Positions 26,282-34,696 of a stretch of 64,000 nucleotides of DNA are shown in pieces. The translations under genes were made by a program, and so were the position numbers. The number at the start of each line of letters is the position of its first letter. Position 1 is the stretch's first letter. A model generated the notes under the pieces. That model saw only the letters and a list, made by a program, of their open reading frames with translations. It was not told the DNA's origin and searched no databases. The stretch is from BOG-908 sp965199235 (GTDB lineage: Bacteria > Pseudomonadota > Alphaproteobacteria > Acetobacterales > Acetobacteraceae), in contig CBDAQU010000001.1 of assembly GCA_965199235.1 (NCBI GenBank), forward strand, positions 1 through 64,000, in the 5' to 3' direction.

Positions 26282-29175
26282 TTGATGCACGCCTCCGATT
26301 TGAGATTGTTCCGACTTACTCGGCAACTGAGCTCCGCCTGCGGGACCACGCGGATAATCTTTCCGTCTTTGCTTGGGCACTGTCCGGTCACGCAGGCACT
26401 AATGTTGTCCAGCGCCTAATCCTCGAAGATCAGGCCATTGAGGACGTCGACGTCGTCCTTGTCGAACATGGTGCGATCGCGCGTCTGACCGCAGAGGAGG
26501 CACGCCGGCTGAACCTGCCGCAGGCCACTTCGTTGCGTGCCGTTGTTGAAGGCAACGGCGTCATGCTGCGGCCAGACTTCGCTGCGACGCTGCGCTGGGT
26601 GCGGGCGACCGGTCAGCCGGTTATCGGCGCCACACGCACAGGCGCATGGCTGCACGAGGCGGGCGAATGGCGCCGGCTGCCCGAAACCTTATTCGCCGTG
26701 GCAGAAGCCGTCGAAGGATGCGCTGCTTCGGCAGGTGGTGACGAGGCAGACCGCATGCGCGCCATTGCCCGCCTGCGGGAGGCACTTCCGCCAGCCGCCA
26801 CCAGCGGCCAAGCCGATGCCAGCGGCATGTTGGGCACCGCTACTTTCATTGAAGCCGATGCCTTCTCGCTTGATGCAGTGGGCGAGGGGGATACATTGCA
26901 GCTTGTGCCCGTCCTGCATCGGGCAGGAGGCGGCACCGAACCACTCCTTCCGGAAGACCGGCAACGCGAATTCGGCGCCAAGCAATTCTTGCGATGGTCA
27001 AGCGCACGGTCAGTGTATACATTGCCTGGCGGGGTTTATGTCACGATCTCGCCGCCTTTGCGCCGTGCCCTGGAAGTGGTTCGCCGGGCGGCTTCCGGCA
27101 CGCCGCAGCAGCGTCGTGCCATGCTGCGCGATCCACGGCCTGCGATCCGTGAGGCGCTCGGCGACGAGGCCGATTCGGCCCTGGTCGAATCCCTCATGGT
27201 GGAAACACCTGTCTGGTCCGATCGCGTCATCGGCCTCGGCCTTTGGCAGCCGCGCGTTTTGCCTTGGATAGCCCTTCGCGGCAACGACTGGTTCGGCATG
27301 GCGGGTGGAGCGAGCGGGAACAAATTACCGCAAGTCGTGGGATTGCAGGTGGGAGACCGGTGCCTGCCGCTGTCGACGGCGGCGGCCGGGGCTCTTGCCG
27401 TTGAGGTATCTGCGGCACTGGAACGAGGCGAGCTGAACGTTGTGCATATGCACGACGGGGATGCCATCGAGATACCTGCGACGAGCGCCACGCTGGATGC
27501 GTTGAAGCAGGTGGCGGCCGAACAGCCCGACCCTGCAGCGCCGTTCCCGGAGGCGGCACAAACCAACTCTGCCCTGGAACCAACCGGTTTTGGCGAAGCG
27601 CCGAGCCAGATACTAACGCCGATCCCGATGGATAACTTTGACAAGCCCGAAATCGAGGCGATCGTCCAGACCCGGGGGGCACCGAGGGCTGGTCTGCCGG
27701 CCTGCTTGGCAACACCTCTCAAGCCACATCAGCTCGAAGGTTTAACCTGGCTGCAGCAGAGTTTCGCCGCCGGCAGCCCCGGGGTGTTGCTGGCAGACGA
27801 CATGGGCCTTGGCAAGACATTGCAGGGCCTTGCTTTCCTGGCCTGGCTGCGAGACGGCATGGAAGCGGGTGCGATCGAGCGCCGGCCGTTGGTGATTGTG
27901 GCGCCAACCGGACTTCTCGAGAATTGGCGGGCGGAGCACGACCGGCATTTGAGGCGTCCTGGACTTGGGAACTTGCTCGGCGCCTACGGGCGGGGACTGG
28001 CCGCCCTGCGGAAACCGAATCAGGATGGCACGCCTGGACTGGACTTGTCGGCGATCCGCGCTGCGGACTGGGTGCTGACAACTTACGAGACCCTGCGGGA
28101 TTACAGCCGCGATTTTGGCGCAGTGCGGTTTGCGGCAATGCTGATGGACGAGGCGCAGAAGGTGAAGACACCGGGCATCCGGATGACGGATGCCGCCAAA
28201 GCCATGAACTCAGATTTCCGCATTGCCCTGACTGGGACGCCGGTTGAGAACCGGCTCGCGGATCTCTGGTGCATCGTGGACGGTGTGGCGCCCGGACATC
28301 TGGGTGATCTTCGCCGCTTCAGTGCTACCTACGAGGGCCCGGATGCAGGCCCCAGGTTGGCCGAGTTGAAGGCCTCGCTTGATCAGTCGTTTGGCGGACG
28401 GCCTGCCCTGTTGAAGCGGCGGCTCAAGGACAAGGTGCTGCCTGGCCTGCCAGCATGCGCCCAGGAGGTCAGAAGTGCGCCCATGCGCGGCATGCAACTC
28501 GCTGCCTACGACGCCGCTGTGGCAATCGCCCGCGACGACAAGGGGGCTGGCCGCGTGTTGGAAGCATTGCAGCGTCTGCGGCAGGTCAGCTTATGCCCAG
28601 AGGTCTCAGATGACCTCGACGACGAAGCTCTTATTCGCAGTTCTGTCCGTCTCGAACTTGCACTGCAGGCGCTTGATAATATCCAAGCGCTAGGCGAGCG
28701 GGCGCTCCTCTTTTTGGATAGCTTGTCCTTGATGGCGCGTCTTGCTGGGCTGTTGCAGCGGCGGTACAGCTTGGCCGATGCCCCCATGACGATCAACGGG
28801 AGTGTCGCTGGCGCCGCACGTCAGGCCAGGGTCGATCGGTTTCAGGCTGCGGCAGACGGTTTTGACGTTATGCTATTGTCACCGCGTGCGGGTGGTGTGG
28901 GACTTACACTAACGCGAGCGAACCATGTTATCCACCTCGCTCGCTGGTGGAATCCCGCCGTCGAGGATCAATCGACCGCACGCGTGCACCGGATCGGCCA
29001 GATGAAGCCGGTGACTGTGCATCTACCCCTGGCGATCCTCGCTGATGGCAGACGTTCGTTTGATGAGAACCTGCACGCATTGCTTGAACGCAAGCGCCTG
29101 CTGATGCGGGATGCCTTGCTGCCGCCAGAACTCGACAAAGGGGAACTGGCATCAATGTTGGATGACAGTCTCTAA
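26278..29175 (+). CDS. zorD: Zorya ZorD, SNF2-type ATPase (helicase/nuclease component)
   Basis: SNF2/SWI2 ATPase of 965 aa, the downstream effector of type I Zorya. The N-terminal 490 residues are ZorD-specific. The ATPase motifs are complete: Walker A LLADDMGLGKTLQ near residue 505, LMDEAQKVKTP near residue 623, LTGTPVENRLADLW, and C-terminal SPRAGGVGLTL with STARVHRIGQ. The start MIDARLRFEIVP overlaps the zorC stop (ATGA); the frame is open another 33 codons upstream, but that would lie inside zorC. Family work describes ZorD as a DNA-degrading effector; no separate nuclease domain is obvious here. Confidence 0.9.
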   Translation: MIDARLRFEIVPTYSATELRLRDHADNLSVFAWALSGHAGTNVVQRLILEDQAIEDVDVVLVEHGAIARLTAEEARRLNLPQATSLRAVVEGNGVMLRPDFAATLRWVRATGQPVIGATRTGAWLHEAGEWRRLPETLFAVAEAVEGCAASAGGDEADRMRAIARLREALPPAATSGQADASGMLGTATFIEADAFSLDAVGEGDTLQLVPVLHRAGGGTEPLLPEDRQREFGAKQFLRWSSARSVYTLPGGVYVTISPPLRRALEVVRRAASGTPQQRRAMLRDPRPAIREALGDEADSALVESLMVETPVWSDRVIGLGLWQPRVLPWIALRGNDWFGMAGGASGNKLPQVVGLQVGDRCLPLSTAAAGALAVEVSAALERGELNVVHMHDGDAIEIPATSATLDALKQVAAEQPDPAAPFPEAAQTNSALEPTGFGEAPSQILTPIPMDNFDKPEIEAIVQTRGAPRAGLPACLATPLKPHQLEGLTWLQQSFAAGSPGVLLADDMGLGKTLQGLAFLAWLRDGMEAGAIERRPLVIVAPTGLLENWRAEHDRHLRRPGLGNLLGAYGRGLAALRKPNQDGTPGLDLSAIRAADWVLTTYETLRDYSRDFGAVRFAAMLMDEAQKVKTPGIRMTDAAKAMNSDFRIALTGTPVENRLADLWCIVDGVAPGHLGDLRRFSATYEGPDAGPRLAELKASLDQSFGGRPALLKRRLKDKVLPGLPACAQEVRSAPMRGMQLAAYDAAVAIARDDKGAGRVLEALQRLRQVSLCPEVSDDLDDEALIRSSVRLELALQALDNIQALGERALLFLDSLSLMARLAGLLQRRYSLADAPMTINGSVAGAARQARVDRFQAAADGFDVMLLSPRAGGVGLTLTRANHVIHLARWWNPAVEDQSTARVHRIGQMKPVTVHLPLAILADGRRSFDENLHALLERKRLLMRDALLPPELDKGELASMLDDSL

Positions 29176-29368
29176 GGAGAGGGTAGGCATTGCTCCTGGG
29201 CACTACACGTCGGCTGCGATGCGCCCAATCTCGGCCACTCAGGCATTCGGACTACATCCCTGATAGCGGACGTAGCTCTACCCGCGTCTCACGGCATGGT
29301 TGGCCGCAGTGCAAGTTCGTGGGGCTGATCAACTTCAGCGGTGTCGCGCGAGACTGACCACGTGGGAG

Positions 29369-30736
29369 CTACTTGGGCCTGTCCGACAGGTCCGGTGTTT
29401 CCTGGTGGCCGAACAGGCGCCGCGGTGTGTACGACGTGAACCGGAGATGGAAGGCGGACGACATCTCGGCCGGCCTGATGCGCACCCAAGGATCGGCAAG
29501 CTCCTCGGCTGAGAAGGCCTGGTCGCCCTCGCTCTCAAAGCGTGATTGGTCGATCATGAAGTCTTGCGGGCCGATATGCGCGAGCTTGTAGCCGTTCGCG
29601 ACCACCTCAATTACGTCGATCTTTTCCGCGAGCGACAGGTTCACGACAGGCATGAACATGCAATCGTCCAGATCGCGCAGCTGAAGGCGCGGCCGGAAGC
29701 GGATCAGCGGATCGTCATGTGCATAGTGAACGGTGATCGACGGGACCGGGTCCATACCGATGGAGCTTCCGCCGCCGACGGACACCAAGTCCCGTTCGGA
29801 AGCCTCGTCGTCGTTCTTATCCGCTGAACTCGCGTCCGCAGGCGCTTCGGTCTTATCTACCTCCTCATCATCCTTTTCGCCGGGACGAGGCAGTCTCACG
29901 TGCTTCTCCCATTGTCCCGTCGCGATCCCGTTCGCGATTCCGGCGCAGTCGCGCTTTTGCTCAATATCGTCGCGGAACCGGTCGGCCTTGTCCGTGGAGC
30001 CGAACCAGAGCGCTAAGATTTCATGCGTGATGGCGCGCAAATAGAGGCTGACGAAGGCGCGGAAATGCCCGATGTCCGTAGCTGGGTAACTCTGCTTAAG
30101 CCGAAAGCGGACGGAGATGCCGTCGAGCACGTCGGCCGACTCCTGAAGAAACAGGATACGCCCGAGGGTGCGCTCGATCCTCTGGAAGCCCGTCGAGACG
30201 ACCTCCTGGATACGGTCACCATACCGGGCGAGAAAGCTCGCTTGCTCGGCCTCGGAGAGGGGGATCGCAAGGTGCTGGAAACGGATGAAGAAGCCCGCAG
30301 GCGAGTCGAGCTCGATCCGAAGCCGCTCACGGTCTAGAATGTCGCAATGCCCCATCCCGGCCTTTTGCGCCTCCTCCTTCATCTCCGACTGTTCGCCCAT
30401 GGTGAAGTGGACATTGGTCAGGAATGCAAAGACCTTGAGGTCCGACTTGGCATTCACAGCCGCCGCAAGATCGCTGGTGAACTTTGCACGGATGCGCTTC
30501 TTCTGTTCGTCCGAGTCGTTCGCGCCATTTTGAAAGCCGACGGCGCCATAGGCGATCCGGCCACCGTCATAGACCGCCTCAATGTCGCGACCGCCGTCCG
30601 GCCCACCGGACGGGTGCCGCGGCCGCACGTCCGTGTAGTGCGGATCAAGCGCGAGAACCGCCCGGCACATCTGTTCCCGGTCACGCTGGTTGGCATCAAG
30701 CCAGCTTCTGAGGCGAATATCGGTATCGGTGGCCAT
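29369..30736 (-). CDS. Putative restriction-endonuclease-like protein
   Basis: Protein of 455 aa with no firm family. The N-terminal 100 residues look like a PD-(D/E)XK or Mrr-type nuclease core: a helix, then RHPSGGPDGGRDIEAVYDG, then AYGAVGFQNGAN, where GGRD would supply the metal aspartate. The usual lysine of the E-x-K pair is not evident, so activity is uncertain. Residues 310-335 are acidic and low-complexity (KDDEEVDKTEAPADAS). The C-terminal part has no visible motif. It lies between zorD (convergent) and the SIR2-HerA operon (divergent) and may be a stand-alone defence gene. Confidence 0.5.
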   Translation of the reverse strand: MATDTDIRLRSWLDANQRDREQMCRAVLALDPHYTDVRPRHPSGGPDGGRDIEAVYDGGRIAYGAVGFQNGANDSDEQKKRIRAKFTSDLAAAVNAKSDLKVFAFLTNVHFTMGEQSEMKEEAQKAGMGHCDILDRERLRIELDSPAGFFIRFQHLAIPLSEAEQASFLARYGDRIQEVVSTGFQRIERTLGRILFLQESADVLDGISVRFRLKQSYPATDIGHFRAFVSLYLRAITHEILALWFGSTDKADRFRDDIEQKRDCAGIANGIATGQWEKHVRLPRPGEKDDEEVDKTEAPADASSADKNDDEASERDLVSVGGGSSIGMDPVPSITVHYAHDDPLIRFRPRLQLRDLDDCMFMPVVNLSLAEKIDVIEVVANGYKLAHIGPQDFMIDQSRFESEGDQAFSAEELADPWVRIRPAEMSSAFHLRFTSYTPRRLFGHQETPDLSDRPK

Positions 30737-30823
30737 GGTTCGACGCTAGCGATGAGGGAACGACCCGTCGAGATCACCTTGCGAGCAGCCGGGCCATAAC
30801 GGCCCCTAGACTCAGGTGTAGAC

Positions 30824-31141
30824 TCATTGAAGCCAATCTATGACGGCGACAGCGACGCAGTTGCCGGCGAGGACTTTACGGGCGGTCTTGTCGTCGCGGG
30901 TTGCGATCGCACGCCAATCTTTCAGCCGGCGGAGGGCTTGTTCAACCAGGTTGCGCGCGGGATGGGCATCCCTGTCGAACCCCGGCGGTGTCGGGCACCT
31001 CGGTATGGGCGAGATGAATGGCTCCAGTTGGGCGATTTGCGCATTCGCACCGGCTCGGGCCGCATCCGCCCGGAACGTGCCCACGACGTAACGGGCAACG
31101 CCTTGCCACTCCTCCTGCGCAGCCTCATCCCAACTTTTCAA
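30824..31141 (-). pseudogene. IS5-family transposase remnant
   Basis: The last 50 or so codons read NLVEQALRRLKDWRAIATRD, then DKTARKVLAGNCVAVAVIDW, the C-terminal end of IS5-family DDE transposases (usual pattern NLVERCFNRLK, IATRYDK). The N-terminal part does not match a transposase, and catalytic residues other than the end region are absent. It marks an insertion event between the putative nuclease gene and SIR2-HerA. Confidence 0.65.
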
Positions 31142-31291
31142 GACTTGGACGAGACGTCGTCAAACAAGATCGTAGTAGTCGGGGAATACCCGGACGCGTC
31201 GAGATTCGGGGCACGCTCTTCACCCCGCCAATTGAGGCCGGGCCTCGCCCGATGGGGCAAAACATGCCACGCCCGAAAAACGGGAGGTTCG

Positions 31292-32512
31292 ATGCCGAAC
31301 GAGACTATACACAACCCTGATCAATACATGACGGCGCTCCGCACGATCATCGCGGGCGGCCGCAAGAGGATAGGATTACTGCTCGGCGCGGGTGCATCGG
31401 CAGGCATGCAGAGAGAAGACGGCACATACCCGCTCATCCCTGCGGTAGCGGGCCTGACAACGAAGGTTTTAACGATTTTGGAGCCCGATTACGGCGGCCA
31501 AACCACTGAACTGATGAAGGAGCTCGCGCCCAAGTTAGATATCGAGGCACTTCTTTCCCGCGTCAGGGCGCTGGGCAAGATCATAGGTCCTGCGAAGATC
31601 CATGGGTTGGACGGGCCCGGCTACACGAGGTTCGGCGAGCGGATCTGCGAGGAGATCAGCAAGATCGTCAACGTTCCTCTGCCGCCCGGCAGGTCCGCCT
31701 ATGCTGACATCGTGACATGGATCGTCGGGACCGCGCGCGATTACCCGGTCGAAATCTTCACGACCAACTACGACCTCCTGATGGAGGAGGCGCTGGAGCG
31801 CGTGCGGGCGCCTTACTTCGACGGCTTCACCGGCGGTCGGGATCCGTTCTTCGACCCGGTGACCGTCTCGAGCAACGATCTTCCCCCCCGCTGGACCCGT
31901 CTCTGGAAGCTTCACGGATCGCTCGGCTGGTGCTCGAACGACAAGGACGAGGTGGTCCGGACCGGCAAGGACAGTGCGAGGCATCTCGTCTTCCCGGAAC
32001 ACCTGAAATACGAGCAGACCCAGAAGGCGCCATACGCGGCGCTCCTCGACCGGCTCCGCGCGTTCCTCGCCACCCCGGACACGCTGCTGATCTCGATAGG
32101 CTTCTCGTTCGCGGACGCTCACATCTCCGCCCGGATCGACGAGGGGCTCGCGGCAAATGCCTCGGCGAGCGTGTTTGCCTTTCAGTTCCAGAAGCTCGCG
32201 AACGAAGGCAACGCCGGCGAATTGGCGCGAAGGCTTCCCAACTTCAGCGTCTATGCACGGGATGCCGCCGTAGTGAACGGGTCGGAGGGCATTTGGCAGG
32301 TGCCGAACGAGCTTCCCAGCAAAGACTGGGGACCGATCCGCTCCTCGTACTGGTCGCAGCCGAACGACACCTCGCCCCATGAGTTCATGCTCGGCGGGAT
32401 CGAGCCGTTCGCGCGTTTCTTTTCGGCGTCGCGCTCAACGCAAGTCTTCGCGGCAGCCATGCCCGCCGCGGGGTCCGCGGCCCCGGTCGCTTCCGGAATA
32501 GGCGTGGCGTGA
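31292..32512 (+). CDS. SIR2-like NADase of a SIR2-HerA defence pair
   Basis: SIR2-domain protein of 406 aa. The NAD-binding motif IGLLLGAGASAGMQR lies near residue 26, followed by TTNYDLLMEEAL (the usual SIR2 T-N-x-D), LWKLHGSLGWC (catalytic His region) and LLISIGFSFADAHI. In defence systems such proteins deplete NAD+ upon phage sensing. The start at ATG 31292 has GGAGG five bases upstream; longer upstream frames cross the transposase remnant and are rejected. The stop overlaps the HerA start by four bases (GTGA). SIR2-HerA pairs are known two-gene anti-phage systems. Confidence 0.88.
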   Translation: MPNETIHNPDQYMTALRTIIAGGRKRIGLLLGAGASAGMQREDGTYPLIPAVAGLTTKVLTILEPDYGGQTTELMKELAPKLDIEALLSRVRALGKIIGPAKIHGLDGPGYTRFGERICEEISKIVNVPLPPGRSAYADIVTWIVGTARDYPVEIFTTNYDLLMEEALERVRAPYFDGFTGGRDPFFDPVTVSSNDLPPRWTRLWKLHGSLGWCSNDKDEVVRTGKDSARHLVFPEHLKYEQTQKAPYAALLDRLRAFLATPDTLLISIGFSFADAHISARIDEGLAANASASVFAFQFQKLANEGNAGELARRLPNFSVYARDAAVVNGSEGIWQVPNELPSKDWGPIRSSYWSQPNDTSPHEFMLGGIEPFARFFSASRSTQVFAAAMPAAGSAAPVASGIGVA

Positions 32513-34296
32513 CGAGCGCGCCGACCCTGCTCGGTCATGTCGGTGCAGTCGCGGGGGCGTCCGTCAGCGTCCGGCAGTATGAGGGCATCGCCTCCGGCAT
32601 CGCGATAATCGGGGGGCGAAGCTATCGGGTCGGCCAGGTCGGAAGCTTCGTCCGCATCCCGCAGGGATACCACGACCTTTACGGGATTATCTCGGACGTG
32701 GGCGCAACCGCAACGCCGGAGACCTTGGTGGACGCAGGCGCCCGCGGTGAACGGTGGATGAAGATCCAGCTTGTCGGCGAGGTGGTCGAGACGACGTTCG
32801 AGCGCGGCATCAGCCAGTATCCGTCCATTAATGATCAAGTTCACCTTGTTGTCGAGGAGAATCTCTCACGCATCTATGGCAGGGACGATGCCGGTCAGGT
32901 CACGATCGGCCGCCTCTCCGGTGCCGAGAGCATCCCCGTGCGCATCGATCTCGACAAGCTCGTGACCCGCCATTCCGCGGTGCTCGGCTCGACCGGCGCC
33001 GGCAAGTCGACCACGGTGACAAGCCTCCTGAGGTCCCTCTCGGTCGGTCAGGGCGGCAACGCCGGCTTCCCCAGCGCGCGCGTCCTTCTGATCGACATCC
33101 ACGGCGAGTACGGCCGTGCGCTAAGCGAGGTCGCGAGGGTCTTCCGCGTCAACCCTCTCGCCGGGGAGTCGCCGCTCTACATTCCCTACTGGGCTCTCGA
33201 TCTCGGCGACCTTCTCGGCTTTCTTCTCGGGAAAACGGACGAGAAGGCGCTGGCCGCGATCCAGGATCGCATACTCGCGATGAAGGCCGAGGTGCTGGGG
33301 AACGGCACATACCCCGGCGCCGACCCGAACTCGCTCACCGCGGAAAGTCCGCTTCCCTTCAGCCTGAAATCGCTGTGGTTCAACCTGGTCGACCCGGAAC
33401 TCAAGACCTGGAACGAGAATACGCAGAAGACGTCGGCGCAAACTCATCCGGGGGATGTGGAGACGCTTGTCGCGCCTGTTTACCCCCTTCCCGGCATCGG
33501 TGGCGCGTCGCCGTTCGCCAACAAGACCAACGTGCTTTCCATCCGCCGCCAGCTCGACCAGCTGCGATCGCGGCTGCTCGACCGTCAATTTGATTTCATG
33601 CTCCGGCCGGGTCCGTGGGAACCGGCGCTAGATGGCACTCCCGCGAGCGATCTCCCGGAGCTCCTCGAAGGTTGGCTCGGCCACGACAGGCCGATCACCG
33701 TCCTCGACCTGTCGGGTGTCCCCAGCTCGGTGCTCATGCGGCTCATCGGGGGCATCCTGAACATCATCTATGAATCGTTGTTCTGGGGCCGCGAACGTCG
33801 GGAGGGAGGTCGGCAGCGGCCGCTCCTTGTCGTGATGGAGGAGGCGCACCGCTACCTCGGCCGTGAACATGCGAGCCTGGCGCGAGACGCGGTCCAGCGC
33901 ATCGTGAAGGAAGGGCGGAAATTCGGCATCGGGGCGATGATCGTCAGCCAGCGCCCCTCTGAAATCGATGACACCATCCTGTCGCAGTGCGGCACCTTCT
34001 TCTCCCTCCGGCTGTCGAATGCGTCGGATAGGAGCAAGGTGCAGGCTGCGCTGCCCGACAGCCTCAGCGGGATCGTCGACAGCCTTCCCGTACTCCGCAC
34101 GGGCGAGGCCGTGATCACGGGAGAGGCGGCGAAGCTTCCGGTGCGCTGCCGCATCACGCTACCGGAGGAGACTAAGCGCCCGTCCAGCGAGGATCCCTTG
34201 GTTTCGAACCGCTGGTGCCGCAAGCGCGAGGCAGAGGACTACTCGGCCGTTGCAGCCGCATGGCGCTCGCAGAACCCACGCTGGACACAGGAGTAA
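32509..34296 (+). CDS. herA: HerA-like FtsK/VirB4-superfamily ATPase
   Basis: Hexameric translocase of 595 aa, partner of the SIR2 protein. Walker A is LGSTGAGKSTT near residue 160, followed by LLIDIHGEYGRAL, Walker B LLVVMEEAHRYLG near residue 442 and GAMIVSQRPSEIDDTILSQC, all typical of HerA. The N-terminal 130 residues form the HAS-barrel region. The start is GTG within the four-base overlap. In the known systems HerA assembles with SIR2 into a large complex with NADase and, in some, DNA-degrading activity. Confidence 0.88.
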   Translation: MTSAPTLLGHVGAVAGASVSVRQYEGIASGIAIIGGRSYRVGQVGSFVRIPQGYHDLYGIISDVGATATPETLVDAGARGERWMKIQLVGEVVETTFERGISQYPSINDQVHLVVEENLSRIYGRDDAGQVTIGRLSGAESIPVRIDLDKLVTRHSAVLGSTGAGKSTTVTSLLRSLSVGQGGNAGFPSARVLLIDIHGEYGRALSEVARVFRVNPLAGESPLYIPYWALDLGDLLGFLLGKTDEKALAAIQDRILAMKAEVLGNGTYPGADPNSLTAESPLPFSLKSLWFNLVDPELKTWNENTQKTSAQTHPGDVETLVAPVYPLPGIGGASPFANKTNVLSIRRQLDQLRSRLLDRQFDFMLRPGPWEPALDGTPASDLPELLEGWLGHDRPITVLDLSGVPSSVLMRLIGGILNIIYESLFWGRERREGGRQRPLLVVMEEAHRYLGREHASLARDAVQRIVKEGRKFGIGAMIVSQRPSEIDDTILSQCGTFFSLRLSNASDRSKVQAALPDSLSGIVDSLPVLRTGEAVITGEAAKLPVRCRITLPEETKRPSSEDPLVSNRWCRKREAEDYSAVAAAWRSQNPRWTQE

Positions 34297-34299
34297 AAA

Positions 34300-34512
34300 G
34301 TGGAGCGTCAGGCAGTCAGTTCGTCAAACCTCGCATCGGTCGGCTACGATTCAGACTCGGAAACCTTGGAGGTCGAATTCCTCAAGACCGGGAAGGTTTA
34401 CGAATACCTTAACGTGCCCGAGTTCATGTTCGAGCGCCTGCTCGCGGCACCATCGGCAGGGATATTTTTCAACAGCGAGATTCGAGACGCTTACTCCTGC
34501 AATCCCGTTTAG
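34300..34512 (+). CDS. KTSC-domain mini-protein
   Basis: A 70-aa KTSC domain protein: SSNLASVGYDSDSETLEVEF, then TGKVYEYLNVPEFMFERLL, then SAGIFFNSEIRD. The start is GTG with AGGAG six bases upstream, only three bases after herA, so it is a third gene of the SIR2-HerA operon. KTSC domains occur as short single proteins and at the C-terminus of some larger ones; their function is unknown, possibly RNA or protein binding. Confidence 0.75.
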   Translation: MERQAVSSSNLASVGYDSDSETLEVEFLKTGKVYEYLNVPEFMFERLLAAPSAGIFFNSEIRDAYSCNPV

Positions 34513-34696
34513 CGACAGTAACACCGGTGTGCCGCCGAAGCGCCCGGTCCGCCGATCGCCACGATCGGGTGCCCCGGCCGTCCCCACCGACCGCACGGGC
34601 GGTCGTGACCGCCCACCCGAGCACAAGCATCGAGTATCGAAAATTCCCGATCCCGCACCGTGAGTTCGCTCCTGCCCGACATCCTCGTCCCGTGCC

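Noticed and set aside
30827..31291. N-terminal extension of the SIR2 gene
   Set aside because: The extension is the antisense of the transposase remnant; the ATG at 31292 has a strong ribosome-binding site and the family N-terminus.
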